DNA of 64,000 nt from Clostridium fermenticellae. Its GTDB lineage: Bacteria > Bacillota > Clostridia > Clostridiales > Clostridiaceae. The position numbers and the translations under genes are program-made. Below, piece by piece: positions 1-8,739 of this stretch. Position 1 is the stretch's first letter, and each line of letters begins with the position of its first letter. The notes under the pieces are model-generated. The model searched no databases and was not told where the DNA came from. It saw only the letters and a program-made list of their open reading frames with translations. The stretch lies in NCBI RefSeq assembly GCF_003600355.1, contig NZ_CP032416.1:1694183-1758182 (forward strand), given 5' to 3'.

Positions 1-2
1 CG

Positions 3-1334
3 GACAATGGTGGCTACTGCATTATGGCTGGTGTACAACAGGTAATCGAATACTTGTCAAACTTAAAGTTTTCTGAAGATGATATTGAATATTTAAGATG
101 TAAGCATATGTTTTCAAAGAAATTTTTGGACTACTTGCGAAATTTTGAATTTTGTTGTGATGTTTGGGCAATACCAGAAGGAAATCCTGTATTTCCAAAT
201 GAACCTTTGATTACTGTAAGAGGTCCAGCTATTCAAGCTCAGCTTGTAGAAACTATGATTTTACTAACAATAAATCATCAAACTCTAATTGCTACAAAAG
301 CAAATAGAATTTGCAGTGCTGCTAAAGGACGCCCAGTTATGGAATTTGGATCAAGAAGAGCTCAAGGATATGATGGAGCTATATACGGTGCAAGAGCCGC
401 TGTAATAGGAGGATGTTCTTCAACTGCATGTACCATTTCCGAAGAAATGTTTGGTATTCCAGCTACAGGTACCATGGCTCACAGTTGGATACAATTATTT
501 AACAATGAATATGAAGCTTTTAAAGAATGGGCAAATGTATATCCTGATAATTGTATACTTCTAGTTGATACTTATAACGTTTTAAAATCCGGACTGCCAA
601 ATGCAATAAAGATATTTAAAGATGTACTCATACCAAATGGACATAAACCTAAAGGAATTAGAATAGATAGTGGTGATATAACTTATCTTACTAAAAAATG
701 CAGAGAAATATTAGATGAAGCTGGTCTTCCAGAAGTACAAATAGTAATATCAAATTCGCTTGATGAATTCATCATTAGCGACGTATTAAGTCAAGGAGCT
801 CAAATAAACTCTTTTGGCGTTGGTGAAAGACTTATAACTGCAAAATCAGAACCCGTATTTGGCGGTGTCTATAAACTTACTGCCATTGAAGACAAAAACG
901 GTAAAATAATACCTAAAATTAAGATAAGTGAAAATGAAGAAAAAATAACAAATCCAGGTTTTAAAAAAATATATAGAATATTTGATAAAAAAGACGGCAA
1001 AGCCATTGCTGACCTAATTACACTTAATGACGAAATAATAGATGAAAATCAGACACTTGAACTATTTGATCCAGTATTCACATGGAAGAAGAAAAGAATT
1101 AAAAATTTCTACGCTAAGGAATTGATGGTTCAAATATTCGATAAAGGTAAACTCGTATATGAAAGTCCAGACGTTATGGATATAAAAAACTTCGCCAAAA
1201 AAGAAACTGAAAGGATGTGGCCAGAGGTTTTAAGGTTTGAAAATCCCCATCATTACTATGTAGATTTATCTCAAGGCCTTTGGGAATTAAAACAAACCCT
1301 TCTTAGAAGATATTCATCAAATTATGAAGAATAA
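3..1334 (+). CDS. pncB: Nicotinate phosphoribosyltransferase, 5'-truncated by window edge
   Basis: This enzyme joins nicotinate and PRPP, with ATP, to make nicotinate mononucleotide in cytosolic NAD salvage. The frame is open from the first bases (DNGGYCIMAG), which matches the family segment around the usual FNGGF/AxFAGL motif, so the true start lies upstream of the window and the ATG at 24 is internal. Counting from that ATG, the conserved EFGSRR is near residue 108, the GTMAHSW segment with the histidine expected to be phosphorylated is near 153, and the phosphoribosyl-binding IDSGD is near 215. About 443 residues are visible against roughly 480 in the family. A 255 bp palindromic repeat begins 5 bp after the stop. 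Confidence 0.95.
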   Translation, partial: DNGGYCIMAGVQQVIEYLSNLKFSEDDIEYLRCKHMFSKKFLDYLRNFEFCCDVWAIPEGNPVFPNEPLITVRGPAIQAQLVETMILLTINHQTLIATKANRICSAAKGRPVMEFGSRRAQGYDGAIYGARAAVIGGCSSTACTISEEMFGIPATGTMAHSWIQLFNNEYEAFKEWANVYPDNCILLVDTYNVLKSGLPNAIKIFKDVLIPNGHKPKGIRIDSGDITYLTKKCREILDEAGLPEVQIVISNSLDEFIISDVLSQGAQINSFGVGERLITAKSEPVFGGVYKLTAIEDKNGKIIPKIKISENEEKITNPGFKKIYRIFDKKDGKAIADLITLNDEIIDENQTLELFDPVFTWKKKRIKNFYAKELMVQIFDKGKLVYESPDVMDIKNFAKKETERMWPEVLRFENPHHYYVDLSQGLWELKQTLLRRYSSNYEE

Positions 1335-1339
1335 TTTAT

Positions 1340-1594
1340 AGGGTTTGTAAATGAAAGCTTAACCTATGCGCAGGTCGGGATTTCCAAAATACGTCACGTA
1401 AAAAATTTCTAGTAAATCTAAGCTTGCATTCATAAAAATCTAAGCGGATTATATAAACTCGCTTTGCTCAGACATATATAATCCACTAAGATTTTCAAGA
1501 ACGCTTCGCTAAGACTTACTACAAAATTTTTTAATGTGTCTAAATTTTAGAAATCCCGACCTGCGCATAGGTTAAGCTTTCATTTACAAACCCC
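1340..1594. repeat. Long palindromic repeat R1, 255 bp
   Basis: The element runs from AGGGTTTGTAAATG to its inverted partner CATTTACAAACCCC. The outer 43 bp (1341-1383 against 1551-1593) are perfect inverted repeats, and the inner part pairs imperfectly. The reverse complement of the whole element matches repeat R2 at 34310-34564 along nearly all its length, and both copies are 255 bp. It has no coding capacity. It begins 5 bp after the pncB stop and may act as its transcription terminator. It looks like a MITE or a large REP-like element. Confidence 0.85.
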
Positions 1595-1883
1595 ATACGC
1601 GTAGAGCTAATACAATTAATTCCAATCTGCAGGAGGAAGGTAATAATCCATCTAATTTACTAAACCTTTTAGTGAACTTAGTATCTACTGCTATTTTATT
1701 TATATTTTTCCCTTAAATATCACTAGTAATTCTTTCTAATTTGTGCATACTACCTACTGTATTGTTTTTCATAAAGATCACTCCTTGTTTTTTTATTTAC
1801 CTTTAGGAGTGACCTTTTTTATTTATTTTATAACTGTAAATTTAATTACCCGGTACTAAATTTTGGCTTAACTTTACGCTCAT
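1595..1883. other. Intergenic stretch between R1 and R5
   Basis: No convincing gene is present. The stretch holds the hairpin at 1775-1820. On the minus strand a very short frame starts at 1772 behind AGGAGTGAT and stops after 19 codons. The same frame then stays open for about 40 more codons, so it could be a broken small gene, but I recognise nothing in it. Confidence 0.4.
1775..1820 (+). terminator. Rho-independent terminator-like hairpin
   Basis: The arms are AGATCACTCCT and AGGAGTGACCT, separated by an A+T-rich loop, and are followed by a T run (TTTTTTATTT). It lies far downstream of pncB with R1 between them. Confidence 0.6.
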
Positions 1884-1964
1884 GGGGTTTGTAATTCCAG
1901 CTCTTACGGGGTTGCCGTCAGGCTTCAGTGGAGATCGGCAGGGTTTTGTCGGAATTACCATGGG
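1884..1964. repeat. Palindromic repeat R5, 81 bp variant
   Basis: It starts GGGGTTTGTAATTCCAG, the same terminus as R3 and R4, and ends GGAATTACCATGGG, a decayed inverted copy. Its centre carries a TGCCG/CGGCA stem and is richer in G+C than the surroundings. It abuts the stop codon of the Nudix gene at 1965. Confidence 0.6.
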
Positions 1965-2573
1965 TTAGTTGTCGGATACAATTGTATCTACAAAATTCTT
2001 TAAAATAAGTGCGGTAAATCCCCAGATAACGTAGTCTCCATAAATATAAAAATATTCTGGTGCCTTTCCATGCCTGAATTTATAACTTTTTCCACCATTT
2101 ATGAGTTCATATGGAAAGTTTTCCTCTAAATGCGGAAGCAATGTCAATTCATAAAGTTTGGGTTTATTTTTAATAAGAAAATCAACTGGAACAGTAAATA
2201 CATGATCTACCTCATCTTCACTATAACTATAATTTTCCGTTTTTAATTTTGCTACAAACGGGTACATTATAAAACCATACGGACTTACTAAATAATTCAT
2301 TTCTCCTATGAATTCAATATCATTATAATCCACTTTAAGCTCCTCTACAGCTTCTCTAATTGCAGCTTCTTTTGGATTTTCCCCATTTTCAACTGTTCCA
2401 CCTGGAAGACATATGTCTCCAGGTTGAGTTCTCAACCTAAACGACCTAACTTCAAGCAATATATTCATTTTCCCCTCTTTTTCAGTAAGCAATATTATAA
2501 CAGCATATTTTCTATATTGACCTGATATATGACCTTTTTTGCCTTTAAATATACTATAAATTCTATCTATCAT
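1965..2573 (-). CDS. Nudix hydrolase, CoA-pyrophosphatase type
   Basis: The 202-residue protein has a full Nudix box at residues 58-80 (GGTVENGENPKEAAIREAVEEL), where REAVEE supplies the metal-binding glutamates. Just before it is LLEVRSFRLRTQPG, which resembles the NuCoA signature of NudL/NUDT7 enzymes that cut CoA to 3',5'-ADP and 4'-phosphopantetheine. The in-frame ATG at 2573 is preceded by GGAGGTATTAT at good spacing, so it is preferred over the upstream ATG at 2615. Other acidic-anhydride substrates are possible. The gene stands alone and ends against repeat R5. Confidence 0.85.
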   Translation of the reverse strand: MIDRIYSIFKGKKGHISGQYRKYAVIILLTEKEGKMNILLEVRSFRLRTQPGDICLPGGTVENGENPKEAAIREAVEELKVDYNDIEFIGEMNYLVSPYGFIMYPFVAKLKTENYSYSEDEVDHVFTVPVDFLIKNKPKLYELTLLPHLEENFPYELINGGKSYKFRHGKAPEYFYIYGDYVIWGFTALILKNFVDTIVSDN

Positions 2574-2791
2574 ATAATACCTCCAAACATATATATTATT
2601 CTCTACAATATACACATATTATCACATATTTTTTGTTGTTATTCAAAATAGATTTATTTTAAAGTCTATACAATGAATTCTCTAATTGTAAATTGAAATA
2701 ATAAGTGCTATACTAGTCCATGTTATAAAATGAATTCGGAATTTAATATTATTATAAAAACAGATAAATTGTACATATGGAGAGATGTAAA

Positions 2792-4057
2792 TTGAAGAAA
2801 AGTAAAATATCTTTAATACTTATATTAACTATTGTAATATCTTTAATTTTTAATATATTGGATAAATCAGAAATAGCTTACGCCGCATCAAACTCTCAAG
2901 ATACACAGATTTCTATATATGGTAAAACAGCTCTTACAATAGATATGGAAACAGGCGAAATCATATATGCAAAAAATATAGACAGCCGAGTTTATCCAGC
3001 AAGCACTACAAAACTTATGACAGCTATATTACTCTCAGAAAGCAAAAAAACAGGTGATATACTTAAATACACAGAAGGATCTAAAAGACAGCCTCAATCA
3101 TCAATAAATTTAGATGTCCATCCTATAGATATAGGAGAAACCATGTCAGCAAAATCTGCAATGGATGGCATGCTGCTTTTTTCTGGAAATGATATGGCAT
3201 ATATGATTGCAGACAACATTGGGAAAGGAGAAGCTGACTTTATAAATAAAATGAACGACAAAGCTAAGAGCTTTAATCTAAAAAATACTCACTTTGTGAC
3301 CCCAAATGGACTGCATAGATCAAATCACTATACAACAACTTATGAACTAAGTGTTATTGCCAGCAAAGCTTTTCAAATTCCATGGGTAAGAGAAACTATA
3401 GCAAAAAAAGAAAGTACTTTTAAATCATCAAAAGGTACAAGCTTTACAGTAAAAAATACAAACAAACTTCTTGGCAAAAATGGGTGTATTGGTGGAAAAA
3501 CTGGTTATACATCAGAAGCCGGCAGATGTCTTGTAGCCTTTTATGACAGAGATGGCAGAAAGATGATGGGAATTGTTATGGACTCTTTATATGATCCAAA
3601 TGATACCTTTGTATTTAACGACATGGAAAAAATCATAGATTGGAGTTATAGTGCAAAACCTACCATGCTTTTTAACAAAAATTCAAATATAGATAATAAG
3701 AATTTGGAATATAAACCTATAGAAATGCTTCCTTTTAATATAAAATTATCCGTACCATTATATGTAAAGGACAATATTACATACTATGACAATGAAGTAA
3801 ATAAAGATGAGTTAAATATTAAATTTAATATATCAAATATGAATTTTTCAAGTCTTACGGGTAAATCTCCTATTGGAGAAATTACAGTAAGTCAAAGAAA
3901 TTCAATAAAAAACTATAAATTATACTCTTCAATACAAAAAAGCTACTTATTAAAAAAATGTTTTCCTATATATACTGGTGCTTTAGTAATTTTAGTTTTG
4001 ATAATATATACTCTGTACAAAATATTTATGATATCAAAACGCAAAACAAATTTATAA
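2792..4057 (+). CDS. D-alanyl-D-alanine carboxypeptidase (PBP5/DacF family)
   Basis: This serine peptidase S11 protein trims the terminal D-Ala from peptidoglycan pentapeptides outside the membrane. From the chosen start it has a signal peptide (hydrophobic stretch to about residue 30, then AYAAS), the SxxK catalytic motif STTK at 71-74, SGN at 131-133 and KTG at 236-238. A second hydrophobic segment near the C-terminus is followed by SKRK, so the protein may be anchored at both ends, unlike the amphipathic helix of classic PBP5. I prefer the TTG at 2792 because GGAGAG lies 7 nt upstream; the ATG at 2777 has no ribosome site. A terminator follows. Confidence 0.9.
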   Translation: MKKSKISLILILTIVISLIFNILDKSEIAYAASNSQDTQISIYGKTALTIDMETGEIIYAKNIDSRVYPASTTKLMTAILLSESKKTGDILKYTEGSKRQPQSSINLDVHPIDIGETMSAKSAMDGMLLFSGNDMAYMIADNIGKGEADFINKMNDKAKSFNLKNTHFVTPNGLHRSNHYTTTYELSVIASKAFQIPWVRETIAKKESTFKSSKGTSFTVKNTNKLLGKNGCIGGKTGYTSEAGRCLVAFYDRDGRKMMGIVMDSLYDPNDTFVFNDMEKIIDWSYSAKPTMLFNKNSNIDNKNLEYKPIEMLPFNIKLSVPLYVKDNITYYDNEVNKDELNIKFNISNMNFSSLTGKSPIGEITVSQRNSIKNYKLYSSIQKSYLLKKCFPIYTGALVILVLIIYTLYKIFMISKRKTNL

Positions 4058-4076
4058 AAGACTATATATTTATCCA

Positions 4077-4110
4077 ATAACCACCTTGTAAAAAGGTGGT
4101 TATTTATTTA
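4077..4110 (+). terminator. Terminator after dacF-like gene
   Basis: A perfect 11 bp stem ATAACCACCTT/AAGGTGGTTAT with a 5 nt loop is followed by TTATTTAT. Confidence 0.8.
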
Positions 4111-4176
4111 TACTTAATTTTAATGATTATTTTAGAGTACATATGTTTTATGAATATACACGATTGGAGTGATTTT

Positions 4177-4635
4177 ATGAGTTTAGAAAGTGTAAAACAA
4201 TATTTCAAAGATAAAAATTTGCCGTATCAGATTATAGAAATGGAGCAAAGCACCGCTACTGTTGAATTAGCTGCTAAGGCTATTGGAGTTGAACCTGCTT
4301 TAATAGCAAAAACGATGGCTTTTAAATTAAAAGATAGGAATATACTGATATTATCAGAAGGCGACTCCAAAGTTGATAACAAAAAATTCAAAGACTACTT
4401 TCACACAAAAGCTAAAATGTTAAATGCCGATGAAGTTTTAGACTTCACCGGTCACCCGGTTGGAGGAGTTTGTCCATTTGGATTGAGAACTCAAATGGAC
4501 ATCTATCTTGACGAATCTCTTAAAAAGTTTGAATATGTATATCCTGCTGCTGGTTCATGTAATTCTGCTGTAAAACTGACGCCAAAAGAAATATCAGCAA
4601 TAACTTTAGGAACCTGGATAAATGTATGTAAATAA
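4177..4635 (+). CDS. YbaK/EbsC-type aminoacyl-tRNA deacylase
   Basis: The 152-residue cytosolic protein belongs to the YbaK/ProX editing superfamily, which hydrolyses misacylated tRNAs in trans. Visible family features are the N-terminal helix with VKQYFKDKNL, the AKTMAFKL strand, the LSEGDSKVD segment and the C-terminal VYPAAGSCNSAVKLTP region. GGAG sits 9 nt before the ATG at 4177; an in-frame ATG at 4096 lies inside the preceding terminator and is unlikely. The tRNA substrate cannot be read from sequence. A second, ProX-type member of the superfamily lies at 40463-40951. Confidence 0.85.
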   Translation: MSLESVKQYFKDKNLPYQIIEMEQSTATVELAAKAIGVEPALIAKTMAFKLKDRNILILSEGDSKVDNKKFKDYFHTKAKMLNADEVLDFTGHPVGGVCPFGLRTQMDIYLDESLKKFEYVYPAAGSCNSAVKLTPKEISAITLGTWINVCK

Positions 4636-4645
4636 CATTAAATAC

Positions 4646-4672
4646 GGGGAAACATTTTTAGTTTCCCCTTTA
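4646..4672 (+). terminator. Terminator after YbaK-type gene
   Basis: The stem GGGGAAAC/GTTTCCCC has a 7 nt loop and is followed by TT and an A+T tract. It lies between convergent genes and may serve both. Confidence 0.7.
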
Positions 4673-4689
4673 AAATTATAGATTGTAAT

Positions 4690-4848
4690 TTATCTGCAGA
4701 ATCTTCCGCCGCCGCCGCAGAAACAACATAATAACAAAATCCATATCCATATGCTACTACCGCATCCACCGCCGAATCCATCGTAATAATCAAAGTTTCC
4801 ACAATAATCGCGACTAGGTCTGCAGCAACATCTTCTATGATGGCTCAT
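4690..4848 (-). CDS. Small Cys/Gly-rich membrane peptide
   Basis: The 52-residue product starts MSHHRRCCC and has a strong ribosome site (AAGGAGG, 8 nt before the ATG at 4848). It has nine cysteines, an aromatic/glycine middle (YYDGFGGGCG), one hydrophobic helix (IWIWILLLCCF) and a glycine-rich tail ending CGGGGRFCR. Small glycine-rich single-helix proteins of this build are common in spore-forming Firmicutes, some on spores, but I cannot assign a function. The cysteine clusters suggest metal binding or disulfide cross-linking. Confidence 0.65.
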   Translation of the reverse strand: MSHHRRCCCRPSRDYCGNFDYYDGFGGGCGSSIWIWILLLCCFCGGGGRFCR

Positions 4849-4980
4849 CTTTAATTCCTCCTTATTTAACAAGACTTTTATTCATTTTACATATTTTATG
4901 TGATCCAGTTTACATTCATTAGTTTATTAAATTTATTGTTTATCCATTGCTTTGTTAATATTGTATTCATAACGCAAATA

Positions 4981-5009
4981 AAGTGTGCTAAAAAAATAAA
5001 AGCACACTT
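4981..5009 (-). terminator. Hairpin terminator
   Basis: A perfect 9 bp stem AAGTGTGCT/AGCACACTT lies just after the metallo-hydrolase stop. The A-rich loop and flanks allow function in either direction. Confidence 0.65.
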
Positions 5010-5015
5010 AAAGCC

Positions 5016-5750
5016 TTAAAATTCAATTTTTATATTACATCCTCTTTTATCAATTTCAATTATTTTAGTGCCGCAATTTTGCATATGAATTGAAAATTTA
5101 TGTGTTATACCAGATGTATTTCCAAAGTGCATTGGAATAAAGAATTTTGGTTTTATATTGTTTATAAAATACTCTCCGCCAATATAATAGTACTCTTCCT
5201 GTCTTGGATCTACAGGGAAAAAAGCAATATCAATTCTCTCCGATTTCAAATTTAAAATTTCTCTTTTAAACCATTCTTCAGCTCTTAAGTTATCATCATC
5301 ACTATCTTCCTTCCAGTGCCACCAATTTAAATCCCCGGCATGAAAGATTGTAATACCATTTACATTTATAAGAAAAGATATACCCTCATCGGTCGATCCA
5401 TATGCCTTTACATATAAATCATCAAATCTCCTGGTTTCATTTATATTTAAAGTATAGTACTTATTAAAAATTCCATTAACCTTTACATCGCTGCTTAAAA
5501 TATATCTTATCTTTGGGTTCATATTTGCCCAATCGAATATTAAAGGGTTAAAGTGGTCACTATGGTTATGTGATACAAAAACATAGATTTTCTTATTACT
5601 TTTAATAACTTCTTCTGGAATTACACCAGTATTTAATGCTCTGGCATGACCATAAGGCTTATCATAAAAGTAATCAAAAATAAATATATTACCTTCTGTC
5701 TCCAGATAAAATCCACTGTTATATAAATAATAAATATTTACGCTCTTCAA
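5016..5750 (-). CDS. Metallo-beta-lactamase-fold hydrolase
   Basis: The 244-residue protein has the metal motif HNHSDH at residues 61-66 after a beta-rich N-terminus. A further ligand histidine and aspartate follow in FHAGDLNWWHW, and a late histidine in FIPMHFGN. The arrangement matches the MBL-fold family of putative Zn hydrolases (UlaG/YycJ-like relatives). The substrate is unknown. The start is TTG at 5750 with AAGGAGGG 9 nt upstream. It lies downstream of the glyoxalase-like gene in the same direction and may be transcribed with it past the small palindrome R6. Confidence 0.8.
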   Translation of the reverse strand: MKSVNIYYLYNSGFYLETEGNIFIFDYFYDKPYGHARALNTGVIPEEVIKSNKKIYVFVSHNHSDHFNPLIFDWANMNPKIRYILSSDVKVNGIFNKYYTLNINETRRFDDLYVKAYGSTDEGISFLINVNGITIFHAGDLNWWHWKEDSDDDNLRAEEWFKREILNLKSERIDIAFFPVDPRQEEYYYIGGEYFINNIKPKFFIPMHFGNTSGITHKFSIHMQNCGTKIIEIDKRGCNIKIEF

Positions 5751-5779
5751 TCCTAATTACCCTCCTTAAAATTGAAATA

Positions 5780-5802
5780 TAGGGTTTGGAATTACAAACC
5801 CT
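5780..5802. repeat. Minimal palindromic repeat R6
   Basis: The sequence AGGGTTTGGAATTACAAACCCT overlaps the stop codon of the glyoxalase-like gene. Its reverse strand reads AGGGTTTGTAATTCC, which is the exact terminus of R3, R4 and R5, joined directly to AAACCCT. It appears to be a maximally deleted member of the family and probably works as a terminator. Confidence 0.6.
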
Positions 5803-6169
5803 ATTTCATGGGTAAAATCTCCGTCCAATAACCATCTGGATCTTTTATAAAATATACTCCCATTTTATGATTTTCATAGCAAATACATCCCATCTTTTTA
5901 TGTAATTCATATGCTGCATCAAAATCATCTGTTCTAACAGCCAAATGTATCTCATTATCTCCGAGATTATAAGGTTCTTTTCTATCTCTGAGCCATGTTA
6001 ATTCAAGTGCATGAGAACTACTCTCATCCTTTAAAAATGCAAGTATAAAACTGTCATCATCTGCATGTTTTCTTCTTTCCTCTTTAAATCCAAGGGCATC
6101 GGAATAAAATTTAATACTCTTTTCAAGATCAAGGACATTTATATTATTGTGATCAAATTTAAATTTCAT
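5801..6169 (-). CDS. Glyoxalase I-like VOC-family protein
   Basis: The 122-residue protein has the two beta-alpha-beta-beta-beta halves of the vicinal-oxygen-chelate fold. Metal-ligand candidates in the usual glyoxalase I places are the histidine in KFDHNN, the glutamate in ALELTW, the histidine in EIHLAV and the glutamate in YWTEILP. It probably isomerises a thiol-methylglyoxal adduct, as lactoylglutathione lyase does, although clostridia usually lack glutathione and the thiol may differ. The ATG at 6169 follows GAGGTG at 7 nt; an upstream GTG at 6184 is less likely. Its stop codon lies within repeat R6. Confidence 0.8.
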   Translation of the reverse strand: MKFKFDHNNINVLDLEKSIKFYSDALGFKEERRKHADDDSFILAFLKDESSSHALELTWLRDRKEPYNLGDNEIHLAVRTDDFDAAYELHKKMGCICYENHKMGVYFIKDPDGYWTEILPMK

Positions 6170-6201
6170 ATTAAAACACCTCACTTCAAACTAATTTTAG
6201 A

Positions 6202-6708
6202 TTAATTTGAAAATAATTGCAATATTTTTTGTACAGTTCCTTCAGGTGTAGTATCATTATCTATTTTAAAATCACAATATTTTTTGTATAATTCATACCT
6301 TTTTTCAAATAATTCATATAATTTTTCAGCACCGTCTTTTAACAATGGCCTTTTCTGTATATCAACATCTGCTGCTATGTTATCTACAGGTCTATCTATA
6401 AAAATTATAATTCCATTTTGAGACAGATTTTTAATATTGTCTAAGTTTTTTATAACGCCGCCACCCGTAGAAATAACTAACTTCTCTCTTCTACTTATTT
6501 CGGATACAACCTTAGTTTCAATATCTCTGAAACACTGTTCTCCATTTTTAAATATTTGACTTATCGTCTTGTTTACAGTCTTTTCTATATATTCATCAAT
6601 ATCCACAAACTTCCTACTTAAAATTTTCGAAAGCATTTCTCCTATTACTGTTTTACCGCATCCTGGCATTCCTATAAGAACTAAATTTTTACCTGATAAA
6701 TTTTTCAT
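6202..6708 (-). CDS. aroK: Shikimate kinase
   Basis: It phosphorylates shikimate at the 3-hydroxyl using ATP. The 168-residue protein shows the P-loop GMPGCGKT at 13-20, the Mg/shikimate acidic pair DID at 36-38, the GGGV segment near residue 80 and an RPL lid arginine in KRPLLKDG. The ATG at 6708 has AAGGGG 8 nt upstream and starts 1 bp from the aroE stop, so translation is probably coupled. It is the last gene of the aromatic operon. Confidence 0.93.
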   Translation of the reverse strand: MKNLSGKNLVLIGMPGCGKTVIGEMLSKILSRKFVDIDEYIEKTVNKTISQIFKNGEQCFRDIETKVVSEISRREKLVISTGGGVIKNLDNIKNLSQNGIIIFIDRPVDNIAADVDIQKRPLLKDGAEKLYELFEKRYELYKKYCDFKIDNDTTPEGTVQKILQLFSN

Positions 6709-6709
6709 A

Positions 6710-7528
6710 TTATATACCCCTTGATATCCGAAATTTTTCGTATATATCATCTATTACTTCTGCGTCAATCGTTATATCATTCCATATTTCTTCCGAAACT
6801 ACAGCTTGTGCAACAAGCATATATAATCCATTTATCCCTTTAATTCCAAGCTCCCCTGCACATTTTAAAAACCTTGTTTCAATTGGATTATAAATCAAAT
6901 CCACAGCTGTACCAAACCTGGCAATTATATTCTTATCCACAGGAGATTCATCTATCTTCGGATACATTCCGCAAGGTGTACAATTCACAATTACATCTGC
7001 ACAATTTATATTTCTAAGTTCTTTATATTCAATTATGTTTATATCTTTATCTTTCTTAATATTATTTAGATCTCTGCTTACAAAAACAATATCGGCAATA
7101 CCATTGTCCACAAAATAATGATATACGGCTTTTGAAACTCCACCTGTTCCAAGCACAATTGCCCTTTTATTATATAGCTCCACCTTATTTTTCTTTAACA
7201 TAAGACCAAATCCATAATAATCTGTATTATATCCGGTTAATTTTCCATCTTTAAAATCTATAGTATTTACAGCCCCTATTGATTTTGCTTCACCCGATAT
7301 ATTATCGAGATATTTAATTATATCGATTTTATAAGGTATGGTTACATTTGCCCCCCTGCACCCTAAAAACTTAAGCCCTATAACTGCACTTTCTAAATTC
7401 TCCTTTTCTATTTCAAACAAATTATAATTTCCATTTAAATTTAACTTCTCTAATATAAGACTGTGTATATAAGGAGAAAAACTGTGCCCTAGTTTTTCTC
7501 CAACAAGTCCATAAAAACAAGATTTCAT
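6710..7528 (-). CDS. aroE: Shikimate dehydrogenase
   Basis: It reduces 3-dehydroshikimate to shikimate with NADPH. The 272-residue protein contains the substrate motif GHSFSP near residue 14, the catalytic lysine in VTIPYK (K67), the partner aspartate in NTDYYGFG (D103), and the dinucleotide loop GTGGVSKAV near 128. GGAGG precedes the ATG at 7528 by 8 nt, which fits better than the ATG at 7549. It lies between pheA and aroK in the leftward operon. No 3-dehydroquinate dehydratase (aroD/aroQ) gene is seen in the window, so that step must be encoded elsewhere. Confidence 0.94.
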   Translation of the reverse strand: MKSCFYGLVGEKLGHSFSPYIHSLILEKLNLNGNYNLFEIEKENLESAVIGLKFLGCRGANVTIPYKIDIIKYLDNISGEAKSIGAVNTIDFKDGKLTGYNTDYYGFGLMLKKNKVELYNKRAIVLGTGGVSKAVYHYFVDNGIADIVFVSRDLNNIKKDKDINIIEYKELRNINCADVIVNCTPCGMYPKIDESPVDKNIIARFGTAVDLIYNPIETRFLKCAGELGIKGINGLYMLVAQAVVSEEIWNDITIDAEVIDDIYEKFRISRGI

Positions 7529-7558
7529 TACTATTTCCTCCATATCCAAATACTACGT

Positions 7559-8686
7559 TTAATCTTCAGCCCTGTAATTTCCAAGCATTTTAAAATATAA
7601 GCTCTGTTCTTTAATACAATTAAGTGCATCAGATGTATTAGAATCTGATAGGTTTCCATAAAAGTCTATATAGAAAAAATATTCCCAGCATTTATTTTTC
7701 GTAGGCCTGGATTCAATTTTCATCATGTTCAGATTATTTTTCTTAAAGCATTTTAAAATTTCATAGAGTGTTCCTACCTTATGTGGGATAGAAACTATTA
7801 TACTTATCTTATTATTACTACTGTCATTTTCAATATAATTTCCTATTATTGCAAATCTAGTATAATTGTTGTTATTATAATTTATATTTTCTTTTAATAT
7901 ATCCAGATTATAGAGTTCCGCAGAATTTTTACTTGCTATACATGCCTTACTCTTGTTATTTTGTTCGCTTATATATTCTGCACTCTTAGCCGTATTATAA
8001 TATGGTATTAATTTCCATCCACTATATTTATTCAGAAATTCACTTGACTGCATAAACGCCTGATTATGAGAAAATACTTCCCTTATATCATCTAATTTAG
8101 CTCCCTTTACACCTAATAGATTATGTTCAACTTTTATTGATTTTTCACCAACAATAAAAAATCCATATTTTCTGAATAAATCATAAACCTCTGCTATTCC
8201 ACCAGTTGATGAATTTTCTATAGGCAAAACACCATAATCTATCTTTTTAAGCTTAAGTGCATTAAAGACATCTTCAAATGTCTGAAAATTCAGTGCCCTG
8301 GCACTTCCTTTAAAGTACTCCATTAATGCCTGATAACTAAAAGATGATGGCACTCCTTGAAATCCAACCTTATATACGTTTTTTTCACTGTTCTCACAAC
8401 CTTTTTTTGTATTTAAATCTCCTATAACCTTACCCTGCAGTACCCTGCTGATATACATAACCTGATTTAAAAAATACTCAGTTTCAATTTTTATACTCTT
8501 ATCTTTTAACTTAGAGAGATTTTTTGATATAACCTCTTCTTCTCTTTTTTTATCTAATATCTGCATAGAATGTTTTAGCTTATAATCCGCCACACTTCTT
8601 GATACATGCATTCTTTCTTCAAATAGTTTTATCATCTCATCATCTATTTTATTTATTCTTTGCCTTAAATCCTTTAAATTTTCCAT
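7559..8686 (-). CDS. pheA: Bifunctional chorismate mutase / prephenate dehydratase
   Basis: It converts chorismate to prephenate and then phenylpyruvate. The order is an AroQ-type chorismate mutase helix bundle (residues 1-85), a prephenate dehydratase domain (about 105-285, with the catalytic TRF in NYTRFAI near 275) and an ACT regulatory domain (about 293-372) that contains the phenylalanine-binding ESRP at 325-328. Feedback inhibition by phenylalanine is therefore expected from family knowledge. Its length of 375 matches E. coli-type P-proteins. GGAGG lies 7 nt before the ATG. Confidence 0.95.
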   Translation of the reverse strand: MENLKDLRQRINKIDDEMIKLFEERMHVSRSVADYKLKHSMQILDKKREEEVISKNLSKLKDKSIKIETEYFLNQVMYISRVLQGKVIGDLNTKKGCENSEKNVYKVGFQGVPSSFSYQALMEYFKGSARALNFQTFEDVFNALKLKKIDYGVLPIENSSTGGIAEVYDLFRKYGFFIVGEKSIKVEHNLLGVKGAKLDDIREVFSHNQAFMQSSEFLNKYSGWKLIPYYNTAKSAEYISEQNNKSKACIASKNSAELYNLDILKENINYNNNNYTRFAIIGNYIENDSSNNKISIIVSIPHKVGTLYEILKCFKKNNLNMMKIESRPTKNKCWEYFFYIDFYGNLSDSNTSDALNCIKEQSLYFKMLGNYRAED

Positions 8687-8739
8687 AGAATACCTCCAAT
8701 AATTAGATAAAGAAATTATAAGTTTTAATTTTAATTAAC

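Noticed and set aside
1716-1772. 19-codon minus-strand frame with a ribosome site at 1772, followed in frame by about 40 open codons
   Set aside because: It stops early and matches nothing I know; it may be a broken gene, but the evidence is too thin to annotate.
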